Source: Zeaxanthinibacter sp. PT1
GTDB lineage: Bacteria > Bacteroidota > Bacteroidia > Flavobacteriales > Flavobacteriaceae
Assembly (NCBI RefSeq): GCF_028464225.1
Contig: NZ_JAQPCN010000001.1
Coordinates: forward strand, 868,001 to 932,000
Length of the DNA stretch: 64,000 nt
Direction: 5' to 3'
The translations under genes were made by a program, and so were the position numbers. The notes beneath the pieces are model-generated. The model was not told the DNA's origin. It did no database searches and worked only from the letters and a program-made list of their open reading frames with translations. Position 1 is the first letter of the stretch; the number at the start of each line of letters is the position of its first letter. Positions 37,391-44,019 of the stretch are shown here, piece by piece.

Positions 37391-38599
37391 TTAAGCCTGT
37401 AATAATTTTTTATTCACCCTGCTACTGGCGATCTGTGAAGCGATGATGCCCAGGAGAACAATAGTGCCGAGTACAATCAGGATATTGATGGGTTGAAACT
37501 CTACCGGGTAGGCCAGGGAAGGCGTGATACGCAACCAGCCGAATGCGATCTGTGACCCGATCAACAGCGCTCCCAGCCCAACACCAAAAAAACCTCCCAA
37601 GCTGGTCACCATAACTCCCTGTATAAAGTAGACCTGTCTTAATTCGCGCACCGTGGCTCCCAGGCTGTAGAGGGTCCTGGTATTCTGTTGCTTGTCCAGT
37701 ATCATCATGATAATAGCCCCTACAACGTTAAATAGTGCGATGATCAGCACCAGGGTAAAGATGAGGTAGGTAGCCAGGTTTTCCGTATTCAGCATACGGT
37801 ACAGGGTGCTGTTCAGGGCGCGGCGGTCTTTAAGGATGATGCCGGCGCCAAGAATTTCAGCAACTTCTGATTGAACTTCCTCCATATTGGCACCATCGGC
37901 TATATTAAAATTCACCCCGGAAACCTCTGCAGCTGATTTTTCGAGCAGGGCCTGCACCAGGTTCAGGTCCGTAAATACGTATTTCTTATCCAGGTTCTCT
38001 TCTATGGCATAAATACCCGTAAGCACCAGTGAAACCTCGGTGTAGGGTTTAGCATTCAGCGATTGCTGGGAGAGGGATCCCTTGCCCGGCTTGGGCGCCA
38101 GGGCGACGAGGGGATTCTGGTAATTGTTGATAGAAAGCCCGAGGAGGTTGGCGATACCAATCCCCGCTACGGCCTGTTGTCCTTGCACATTCCAGGATCC
38201 CAGGTACAAGGTGCTGTCGATCCCGGTGGCCTTGTTGTAATGTTCATCAACGCCTTTGATGTAGGCGACATGACTTTTCTGCTGGTGATTGAGGTACACC
38301 CGTTCTTCGATCTCTTTGGAATAGGATGCAAGGCCATTGACCTGGTCCAGGGCTTCTTCCTGTTCCAGGCTGACCGAAAAGAATTTACCACTTTCCGGGA
38401 GGGCCTTAAAATCAGGATCAAAGGTGTTGCTGAAGGAGAGGCTGAAGCTTTTCAGGCCGGCGAAACCCGAAAGCACTATAAAAAGGGCGGCAGAACCAAT
38501 CACGATGACCAGGAAGGTGATCAGGTTGATGATGTTCACCGCATTCTGGCTGCTTTTAGATCGCACATACCGCTTGGCGATGTAGAACGGGAAATTCAA
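37391..38599 (-). CDS. LolC/FtsX-type ABC transporter permease
   Basis: The 402-residue protein starts with FYIAKRYVRSKSSQNAVNIINLI, a typical LolC/LolE N-terminus, with a membrane segment at ~25-48, a large periplasmic domain (~50-270), and three C-terminal membrane segments (about 275-300, 320-345, 365-390) forming the FtsX domain. LolCDE extracts lipoproteins from the inner membrane; other FtsX-like permeases do related work. The ATPase gene is not adjacent. It starts 3 bp after rbfA ends, so the two share a transcript. Confidence 0.91.
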   Translation of the reverse strand: MNFPFYIAKRYVRSKSSQNAVNIINLITFLVIVIGSAALFIVLSGFAGLKSFSLSFSNTFDPDFKALPESGKFFSVSLEQEEALDQVNGLASYSKEIEERVYLNHQQKSHVAYIKGVDEHYNKATGIDSTLYLGSWNVQGQQAVAGIGIANLLGLSINNYQNPLVALAPKPGKGSLSQQSLNAKPYTEVSLVLTGIYAIEENLDKKYVFTDLNLVQALLEKSAAEVSGVNFNIADGANMEEVQSEVAEILGAGIILKDRRALNSTLYRMLNTENLATYLIFTLVLIIALFNVVGAIIMMILDKQQNTRTLYSLGATVRELRQVYFIQGVMVTSLGGFFGVGLGALLIGSQIAFGWLRITPSLAYPVEFQPINILIVLGTIVLLGIIASQIASSRVNKKLLQA

Positions 38600-38602
38600 T
38601 GA

Positions 38603-38995
38603 TCAGGACTTTTTCCTTCTAGGTAGGAGGTCTGGATTTTCGATGGGGTTGTCCCCTTTTTTGAGCGATTTCTCAATTTGGTCTATATATTCCAGGGAGT
38701 CATCCAGGAAGAAAAGTAGTTCCGGGGTACGTCTTAATTGGTGGCGGGTACGCTGAGCCAGTTCATGCTTTACGGGAGCCGGGTTTTCTTTCAGCTCTTC
38801 CAGGATCTTCCCGGCCTTGTCGGTGGGGAAAATACTGACGTAGACCTTCGCAATTGAAAGGTCGGAGGTTACCGCAACTTTAGAGACAGATATAATGATC
38901 CCTTTTAGTCCGGCGTCCATCACTGTGCGTTGTAATATATCGGCCAGGTCTTTCTGTAAAACCCCTGCTATTTTTTTCTGTCGCTGTGTTTCCAT
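38603..38995 (-). CDS. rbfA: Ribosome-binding factor A
   Basis: The 130-residue protein shows RbfA features: RQKKIAGVLQKDLADILQR at the N-terminus, ISVSKVAVTSDLSIAKVYVSIFP (KH-like strand-helix-strand), and RHQLRRTPELLFFLDDSLEYIDQIEKSL near the end. RbfA binds 16S rRNA during late 30S maturation. It is the first gene of a rbfA-permease pair and is divergent from mce, with 50 bp between start codons, so regulatory elements are probably shared. Confidence 0.95.
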   Translation of the reverse strand: METQRQKKIAGVLQKDLADILQRTVMDAGLKGIIISVSKVAVTSDLSIAKVYVSIFPTDKAGKILEELKENPAPVKHELAQRTRHQLRRTPELLFFLDDSLEYIDQIEKSLKKGDNPIENPDLLPRRKKS

Positions 38996-39045
38996 GGGGC
39001 AAAAATACGCACATTATGTGTAATTTAGCACCAAAGCAAGGGATA

Positions 39046-39453
39046 GTGAACAAAATTGAACATATAGGGATCGCGGTAAAGGATCTCCAGGCCTCTAACG
39101 AGCTTTTTGCAAAGCTCTTCGGCCAGCCGCATTACAAGACCGAATCGGTAGCCTCGGAAGGGGTAACTACCTCTTTTTTCCAGGTAGGGCCGAACAAGAT
39201 CGAATTGCTTGAAGCCACTAACGAGGACAGCCCGATTGCAAAATTCCTGGCGAAGAAGGGAGAAGGCATCCATCACCTCGCTTTTGCCGTAGATAATATA
39301 GAAGCAGAGATCAAACGATTGCAAGGCGAAGGTTTTACCATGATACACGAAAAACCGAAGAAAGGCGCGGACAATAAGCTGGTCGCGTTTTTGCACCCCA
39401 AGAGCAGTAACGGGGTACTGGTAGAGCTTTGCCAGGAAATCCCCCGCCCTTGA
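39046..39453 (+). CDS. mce: Methylmalonyl-CoA epimerase
   Basis: The 135-residue protein has two glyoxalase/bleomycin-like repeats with metal ligands of the epimerase family: NKIEHIGIAVKDLQ near the start (His ligand), KIELLEATNEDSPIAKFL, GIHHLAFAVDNIEAEI (second His) and GVLVELCQE (Glu ligand). It converts (2R)- to (2S)-methylmalonyl-CoA, linking propionyl-CoA and succinyl-CoA. GTG at 39046 is preferred because it gives the family's usual start; ATG at 39016 would add ten unusual residues and approach rbfA. Confidence 0.93.
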   Translation: MNKIEHIGIAVKDLQASNELFAKLFGQPHYKTESVASEGVTTSFFQVGPNKIELLEATNEDSPIAKFLAKKGEGIHHLAFAVDNIEAEIKRLQGEGFTMIHEKPKKGADNKLVAFLHPKSSNGVLVELCQEIPRP

Positions 39454-39464
39454 AGTTCGGGCGG
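39444..39464 (+). terminator. Weak hairpin after mce
   Basis: CCGCCC and GGGCGG pair around a 9-nt loop that holds the mce stop codon. There is no close T-run, so termination is uncertain. Confidence 0.35.
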
Positions 39465-39560
39465 ACGGGCTGATCGGGATCTTATTTCTTTGCAGGCTAA
39501 TAAAATAAGTGCTAATATTGCAGTCCGAAATTCACGATATTTCGGAATATCTAACTTAAT

Positions 39561-39634
39561 GGTCCTATAGCTCAGTTGGTTAGAGCACCTGACTCATAAT
39601 CAGGTGGTCCCTGGTTCGAGCCCAGGTGGGACCA
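39561..39634 (+). tRNA. tRNA with CAU anticodon (elongator Met or Ile2), provirus attachment gene
   Basis: The acceptor stem GGTCCTA pairs with TGGGACC, the D-arm is GCTCAGTTGGTTAGAGC, the anticodon stem-loop CCTGACTCATAATCAGG carries CAT, and the T-arm is CCTGGTTCGAGCCCAGG. It is 74 nt and lacks an encoded CCA. GACTCATAATC resembles Ile2 (lysidine-modified) tRNAs as well as Met, and the sequence alone does not separate them. The phage-like region starts right at its 3' end. Confidence 0.93.
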
Positions 39635-39686
39635 CATCGCAAACCCTCAGTAAACACTGGGGGTTTCGTGTTTCTACACCCCAGCG

Positions 39687-39729
39687 TAATACTTTCCTCT
39701 ACACCAAAAGTATTAACAAAAGTATTAAC
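39687..39729 (+). repeat. Direct and inverted repeats near attL, possible integrase arm sites
   Basis: AAAAGTATTAAC occurs twice in tandem (39706-39717 and 39718-39729). Upstream, TAATACTTT at 39687-39695 is the inverse of AAAGTATTA in the first copy. Such short repeats 50-100 bp from a tRNA junction resemble arm-type binding sites for tyrosine integrases or excisionases. Confidence 0.5.
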
Positions 39730-39835
39730 AGAGCCAAATTTCATACTTCTGTTGACTTCTCTTTCCACCTGTTTACCCGGAGTACCCTTTTTTATATTGA
39801 AACAGAAGATAATTTCGTTAATCGAGGTAATTTCT

Positions 39836-39843
39836 TATATTTG
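39836..39843 (+). promoter_or_regulatory. Candidate -7 box of the first phage operon
   Basis: TATATTTG is an exact TAnnTTTG match, 44 bp before the first phage gene. Together with the repeats upstream it accounts for the 253-bp gap between the tRNA and the first gene, in which no coding frame is convincing. Confidence 0.5.
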
Positions 39844-39887
39844 TATCCCATATAACCAGCCCAAGGGCATTTTAACAGAAGAAAATT

Positions 39888-40187
39888 TTGGATATAGTAG
39901 AACACGGACAAGAATACCTTCTCGCCAACTTTGGAGAGACCTCAGGTAGCCAACGTATCCGATTCACCGAAAAGGTTAATGGACAATTTATCCAGGGAAC
40001 AACTCACGAGGAAGTCATCGATATGCTGATCGACAGATTCTATGCCCTGAACAAGAAAAGTTACTCCCCGATCAACCAATGCATCATCCTCCTCTTGAAG
40101 AACATTCGCAGACTCATGAAGGAGAGACTGTCAAAAAAGATTGACCGAGTAATCAGGTACCAGGAAAAAACAGGTACACATGAGTAA
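39888..40187 (+). CDS. Phage hypothetical protein, 99 aa
   Basis: This 99-residue protein is the first gene inside the element. The start is TTG at 39888, because no earlier in-frame ATG is plausible; the true start could be further inside. It is polar and mostly helical, with a basic C-terminal part (LLKNIRRLMKERLSKKIDRVIRYQEK). No family is recognised. It overlaps the next gene by 8 bp, which supports its being real and co-translated. Confidence 0.6.
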   Translation: MDIVEHGQEYLLANFGETSGSQRIRFTEKVNGQFIQGTTHEEVIDMLIDRFYALNKKSYSPINQCIILLLKNIRRLMKERLSKKIDRVIRYQEKTGTHE

Positions 40188-40524
40188 GCCAAGAGAGATC
40201 ACCGTAAAGACGACACCCGATGGATTCCTGGGGAAATACCTCAGAGCCATCAATGGGATGCTCAACCTTACCGAGAAGGAACTCACTGTACTGGAGGCTA
40301 TGATCAATATTGACAGAGACATTACCGCAACAAAAGACATCCGCAGGATGTTAGTCTCCCAAGGAGTAGCCAGCTCTACCACAGTACTTGGCAATAGCAT
40401 CAAAGCCCTCAAGGATAAAAAGGTAATCAGTCCAAACCCCAATGGTAAGGGCTACATCTATCACCCGCTGGTGGTTCCCATGACAGATACCATCGTCATA
40501 AAATTCAAGGTCGATGGAGAGTAA
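40180..40524 (+). CDS. Phage hypothetical protein, probable winged-helix DNA-binding fold
   Basis: The 114-residue protein has a helical core that reads like a winged helix-turn-helix: LNLTEKELTVLEAMINID (about residues 28-45), TKDIRRMLVSQGVASSTTVLGNSIKALKDKKVI (about 51-83, recognition-helix-like), and a following beta hairpin (PNPNGKGYIYHPLVVP). MarR-like or replication-initiator-like folds have this order. It may regulate the late operon or bind DNA near the packaging start. The fold call is an inference from helix order. It overlaps both neighbours (8 bp before, 11 bp after). Confidence 0.6.
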   Translation: MSKPREITVKTTPDGFLGKYLRAINGMLNLTEKELTVLEAMINIDRDITATKDIRRMLVSQGVASSTTVLGNSIKALKDKKVISPNPNGKGYIYHPLVVPMTDTIVIKFKVDGE

Positions 40525-40678
40525 CACGAACATATTCACCTTCTCGAGTTTCAACAAAGCGTGGGACTATCAAAGAAGGCAAGAGGAAGAATTTAGAAAG
40601 CACTACCCAGGTACGACATCCGTAATGGGAGTCGCAGGGTACTCTAAATACACCGTAACTTTTAATGTCCAACCCTAA
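40514..40678 (+). CDS. Small phage protein, 54 aa
   Basis: An ATG at 40514 opens a 54-codon frame nested between two larger genes: it overlaps the previous gene by 11 bp and its stop (TAATG) shares a base with the next start. The product is polar and aromatic (WDYQRRQEEEFRKHYPG, YSKYTVTFNVQP). The tight stop-start arrangement matches that of its neighbours, which argues that it is translated. No family recognised. Confidence 0.55.
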   Translation: MESNTNIFTFSSFNKAWDYQRRQEEEFRKHYPGTTSVMGVAGYSKYTVTFNVQP

Positions 40679-40935
40679 TGGCACGACGTTCAAAGTTCAA
40701 ACATGATATTTATAGAGAGATCGTAGCCGAGAACGGCGGCACGATAAAAGAGACAGAAAGCATCGTAGAGTCAAGTTTAGCATTTACAAGGAAGACAGTA
40801 GAGAAAGGAGAGTTCGCGCAGGTACGCCTGCCGTTCTTTGGAAAGTTCCATGTAAACCCATACCGATTAAAAAAGCTAAACGATGCAATTCTTCAGAGAG
40901 GAACAGTTCAAGGTAATAGTAGATCCGGAGATTAA
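40678..40935 (+). CDS. HU/IHF-like phage DNA-binding protein
   Basis: The 85-residue protein is basic at its start (MARRSKFKHDIYREIVAENGG), and residues ~35-66 (FTRKTVEKGEFAQVRLPFFGKF) resemble the helix-strand region of HU and IHF, where VRLPFFGKF corresponds to the strand before the DNA-binding arm. It is shorter than host HU and lacks most of the arm. crAss-like phages encode IHF-like proteins; a second, larger candidate lies at 63578. A role in DNA packaging or genome organisation is inferred. The start is set by the TAATG overlap with the preceding small gene. Confidence 0.6.
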   Translation: MARRSKFKHDIYREIVAENGGTIKETESIVESSLAFTRKTVEKGEFAQVRLPFFGKFHVNPYRLKKLNDAILQRGTVQGNSRSGD

Positions 40936-41452
40936 GGTCATCAAGGAGTTCAGGAATCTGATCGCCAAAGATAAAGACCGACAAAAACGCGAAGCTGTAA
41001 AATGGTTCGCCTACATCTACTATACCAATGATTACCGGTCGCCTCTTCTGAACTACCCAGCACAAGAGCGTCATGCACGTACCCTGGACAACGTAGGATT
41101 ACCTGCAGACTTTAAAATATTCAAGGAACTCGAGGAAGCTACTGCAAAGTATAACGAGTTCCAGGAGACCGCCACAGTGCGATCTCTTAAAGCTATCAAG
41201 AACGGATTAATAACTTCTTCCCAGGTCATCAACATGCTCAATGACCGGATCGACACTGTACTTTCCAGCGGAGATCTCGCACCAGAGCTATATGATGAGA
41301 TCACCAAGAATGTATCGCGCATGCTGGAGCTTTCCGATAAGCTCCCTAAAGCCATCGATACGATTGCGGACCTGGAGGAGAAAATCAAAAAAGAACAAGC
41401 AGCAGATGTCAAAATTAGAGGAGGAGGGCAAAAAGGAGCCTTCGAAGATTAA
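40883..41452 (+). CDS. Phage hypothetical protein upstream of terminase; candidate packaging accessory
   Basis: The 189-residue protein overlaps the HU-like gene by 53 bp. It begins with a mixed region including IYYTNDYRSPLLNYPAQERHARTLDNVGLP (about residues 46-75), followed by long amphipathic helices (about 80-175) and a C-terminal tail (RGGGQKGAFED). The spacing Y..DYRSPL...ERH.R looks conserved in phage proteins I have seen next to terminases, and the position suggests a small terminase subunit or packaging accessory. This is an inference; there is no recognised HTH. Confidence 0.6.
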   Translation: MQFFREEQFKVIVDPEIKVIKEFRNLIAKDKDRQKREAVKWFAYIYYTNDYRSPLLNYPAQERHARTLDNVGLPADFKIFKELEEATAKYNEFQETATVRSLKAIKNGLITSSQVINMLNDRIDTVLSSGDLAPELYDEITKNVSRMLELSDKLPKAIDTIADLEEKIKKEQAADVKIRGGGQKGAFED

Positions 41453-41453
41453 G

Positions 41454-41744
41454 ATGAACGACCCTATGGACACAGAGCCCATGACCATCAAGCTCGAAGA
41501 GCTACGTAGATGCGCAGAAGGGCATGGTGATATGAGTGGGGAGGAGTACTACTTCTACCACTATTGCCGCATCAATGGAAAGCTACCTAAGCCAGGAACA
41601 TTCAAAAAAGACTTTCATCGCAAAGGATGTACTGAGGAGCAGCAAAAGAACTGGAGGGTACTCAAGTCAAGAAGATCAGGACCTAGACCTCTACTACATT
41701 ACTACCCATTAACTAAGGACGCATGGCGAGGAGAAAGAGAGTAG
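41454..41744 (+). CDS. Phage hypothetical protein, 96 aa
   Basis: ATG 41454 follows the previous stop by 1 bp; an in-frame ATG at 41406 would overlap the previous gene by 47 bp and is also possible. The protein has acidic then basic halves and a Cys-containing HYCRINGKLPKPGTFKKDFHRKGC segment, with Cys and His residues that could bind a metal. Not recognised. Placement between packaging genes and the terminase suggests an accessory of DNA processing, but no evidence beyond position supports that. Confidence 0.6.
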   Translation: MNDPMDTEPMTIKLEELRRCAEGHGDMSGEEYYFYHYCRINGKLPKPGTFKKDFHRKGCTEEQQKNWRVLKSRRSGPRPLLHYYPLTKDAWRGERE

Positions 41745-41890
41745 GGTTCGGACCTAAAGCGTTTTTGTGGGTCGACCATGAGAGTTGGAAGGTCAGTAAA
41801 GAACTTAGCCAGCGACAAGTTAGTAAAATAACTGAAGGACATACGTTTAGTAGCTTCCTTCGCAATAAAGGAACAGATGAGAAAGATTGA
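41723..41890 (+). CDS. Small basic phage protein, 55 aa
   Basis: ATG 41723 opens a 55-codon frame overlapping the previous gene by 22 bp. The product begins MARRKRVGFGPKAFLW and continues with a helix-like segment SWKVSKELSQRQVSKITEG, which could be a small DNA-binding element. Not recognised. Support comes from its coupling with both neighbours and its basic start. Confidence 0.45.
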   Translation: MARRKRVGFGPKAFLWVDHESWKVSKELSQRQVSKITEGHTFSSFLRNKGTDEKD

Positions 41891-42002
41891 ACAATTAGCA
41901 AGGCAAGTACTTAAAGGAGCATTATGTGTGATGGTATGCATTTGCTTTTACTGTCTCTGCTATATCCTAGCCTACAACATTATTTATCATATCATATTCT
42001 AG
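41877..42002 (+). CDS. Small phage membrane protein, 41 aa
   Basis: A 41-codon frame from ATG 41877, overlapping the previous small gene by 14 bp. A single membrane segment is visible (about residues 13-35, VCICFYCLCYILAY), with several Cys. The frame is short and could be chance; the overlap with the upstream gene and the lack of another gene before the terminase at 42040 are the only support. Confidence 0.4.
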   Translation: MRKIEQLARQVLKGALCVMVCICFYCLCYILAYNIIYHIIF

Positions 42003-42039
42003 CACCTGAAGTTACGCAGCATAGTCAACCCAAATCACT

Positions 42040-44004
42040 ATGCTTACAAATACTCAGGAATTCAGGCGTGAAGCCCAGAAATTCCTCAAACACGGATACT
42101 ACTGTGGTGACCCCGCAGGTACCGCCAACCATTACGAATACTGGTCCGAGCAGCTCAGACGCTGCAAGGAAGGATTCACGGTAGGTGATACCTACATTAC
42201 CGGGCATCACTATTTCTACTTGAACTTCTGCCAGATCCGTCTGACCGACGGGATCAAGAAGGGAGAGGCTACCCGGAAGGTAACTACCTTTCCAGGCTTC
42301 TGGGATGGCGATTACCATTTCTTTATCGGGATGGAAGAGGCTGCCAAGCAGGGTAAGCACATGATCGTGTCCAAAGCCCGGCGGAAAGGATTCTCCTATA
42401 AGAACGCGGCGATCGCTGCCAACATCTACAATACCCAAAAGCATTCTTACACCCTGCTATGTGCTCATGATAAGAAGTACCTGTACCCGAAAGGAATCAT
42501 GACCATGGCAACCAACAACCTAAACTTCCTCAACGAGCACACCGCATGGTCCAAGAGAAGACAGCGTGTGGATCAGATGAAACATGTCAAGGCATCGTAC
42601 CTGGAGAATGTCGGCGGGCAGATCATCGAGAAGGGATACAAGAGTGAGATCGAAGCGATTACCTTCAAGGATAACCCGGATGCTGCCCGGGGAAAGGATG
42701 CCTCCTTTATCATATTTGAAGAGGGTGGTGCTTTCGACAACTTAAAGCCCAGTTACTTAGCTACCCTTCCCTGTGTACAGGATGGTGGGGTAACGACGGG
42801 TCAGATCATCGTATTCGGTACCGGGGGTGATATGGAGGGTGGAACCATCGACTTCGAGTCCATGTTCTATAACCCGGAAGCCTACGACATGTACGCCTTC
42901 GATAACGTCTGGGATGAGGGCGGCGCCGGTGATACGTGCGGGTACTTCTTCCCCTCGTTTATGAACAAGATCGGGTTCATGGACAACGATGGGAATTCCC
43001 TGATCGAGAAGGCAAAACAGGAAGAGCAGGCGAAACGTGATGACCTGAAAGCCAACGCAAAGGATGCAGGAGTATATGACAAGTATATTACCGAGTACCC
43101 CTGGTGTCCGAAAGAGGCGTTTCTTCAAACCAATTCTAACATGTTCCCCACTGTTGCCCTGGCGGACCACAGAGGTGAACTTGTTCGATCTGGATTAAAT
43201 AAGCGACTCTCCGTACACGGGCGGATGGTGCACGGTAAGGAGGGACCTACCTTCCGGATGTCTGAGAACGCTCGTCCCCTAGATAAGTTCCCGACACAGA
43301 AGGGCGATGACATCAGGGGCTGTGTAACGATATGGCAGGCTCCTTATGTGGGCAGCTCTGGACATACACCGGATGACATGTACGTGGTGGTACATGACCC
43401 CTATGCGCATGAGGGCGGTAAATCCCTTGGTGCCGCCTATATCATGAAGCGTCCCAATAGGTTCAGTAAGCCGGATGATATGATTGTTGCCGGGTACGTG
43501 GGAAGACCCGATACCCAGGACGAGTACAACGAACAGCTCTTCATGCTTGCCGAGTACTACAACGCACGGATCGGATTTGAGAACGATAGGGGAGAAGTGA
43601 TCCCTTACGCCAAGAGACACAGGAAGTTACACATGCTTCTGCACGAGGCAGAGATATTCTCCAAGAAAGAGAACATCAATATCAAGGCTCTTGGGCGGGG
43701 GTATGGGTGTTCGATGGGATCCAGACAACGTAAAGATCAGGCAGAGATATACCTAAGAGACTGGTTAAAAGTCCCTAGAGGAATCACTGAGTCTGGCGAA
43801 AAAAGATTAAATTTACACTTTATAAATGATATCGCTCTTTTAGACGAGCTTATCAAGTACGACAGAGACAAGGGCAACTTCGACCGCGTATCAGCACTTC
43901 TGGTCGGAATGATGTACCTGAAAGACCTCCATGACCGGGAGGTTGAAGAATCACAAGTTACTACAGAATCAGATAATTTCTGGAACACCGAATTTTTCGG
44001 TTAA
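42040..44004 (+). CDS. Terminase large subunit
   Basis: The 654-residue protein has the two terminase domains. The ATPase part has a deviant Walker A SKARRKGFS at residues 111-119, a Walker B-like SFIIFEEGG at 222-229 (Glu-Glu in place of Asp-Glu), and an ITFKDNPDAARGKD segment before it. The nuclease part shows Asp453 in YVVVHDPY, Glu514 and Asp516 in IGFENDRG, and a later DRVSALLVGMMYL that fits the third acidic site. It drives ATP-dependent packaging of DNA into the procapsid and cuts concatemers. The sequence resembles TerL of crAss-like phages. The gene precedes the portal by 15 bp. Confidence 0.92.
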   Translation: MLTNTQEFRREAQKFLKHGYYCGDPAGTANHYEYWSEQLRRCKEGFTVGDTYITGHHYFYLNFCQIRLTDGIKKGEATRKVTTFPGFWDGDYHFFIGMEEAAKQGKHMIVSKARRKGFSYKNAAIAANIYNTQKHSYTLLCAHDKKYLYPKGIMTMATNNLNFLNEHTAWSKRRQRVDQMKHVKASYLENVGGQIIEKGYKSEIEAITFKDNPDAARGKDASFIIFEEGGAFDNLKPSYLATLPCVQDGGVTTGQIIVFGTGGDMEGGTIDFESMFYNPEAYDMYAFDNVWDEGGAGDTCGYFFPSFMNKIGFMDNDGNSLIEKAKQEEQAKRDDLKANAKDAGVYDKYITEYPWCPKEAFLQTNSNMFPTVALADHRGELVRSGLNKRLSVHGRMVHGKEGPTFRMSENARPLDKFPTQKGDDIRGCVTIWQAPYVGSSGHTPDDMYVVVHDPYAHEGGKSLGAAYIMKRPNRFSKPDDMIVAGYVGRPDTQDEYNEQLFMLAEYYNARIGFENDRGEVIPYAKRHRKLHMLLHEAEIFSKKENINIKALGRGYGCSMGSRQRKDQAEIYLRDWLKVPRGITESGEKRLNLHFINDIALLDELIKYDRDKGNFDRVSALLVGMMYLKDLHDREVEESQVTTESDNFWNTEFFG

Positions 44005-44019
44005 TCCCTGTAATAACCT

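Noticed and set aside
39525-39545. Hairpin CCGAAAT/ATTTCGG between mce and the CAU tRNA
   Set aside because: The stem is perfect but AT-rich, has no T-run and sits just upstream of the tRNA, so a terminator role is unconvincing; it may be a chance palindrome.
39580-39768. Reverse-strand open frame covering the tRNA and the first phage bases
   Set aside because: It translates the tRNA itself; such frames with GPTWARTRDH are a common artefact around tRNA genes.
39604-39949. Forward open frames starting within the tRNA and running into the attL gap
   Set aside because: They begin in the tRNA 3' half, have odd composition and overlap the repeats and the promoter-like box; no coding support.
41241-41453. 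Extended start for the 96-aa gene at 41454
   Set aside because: The longer frame runs inside the preceding gene and gives a segment typical of an off-frame translation; only the short extension to 41406 remains possible.
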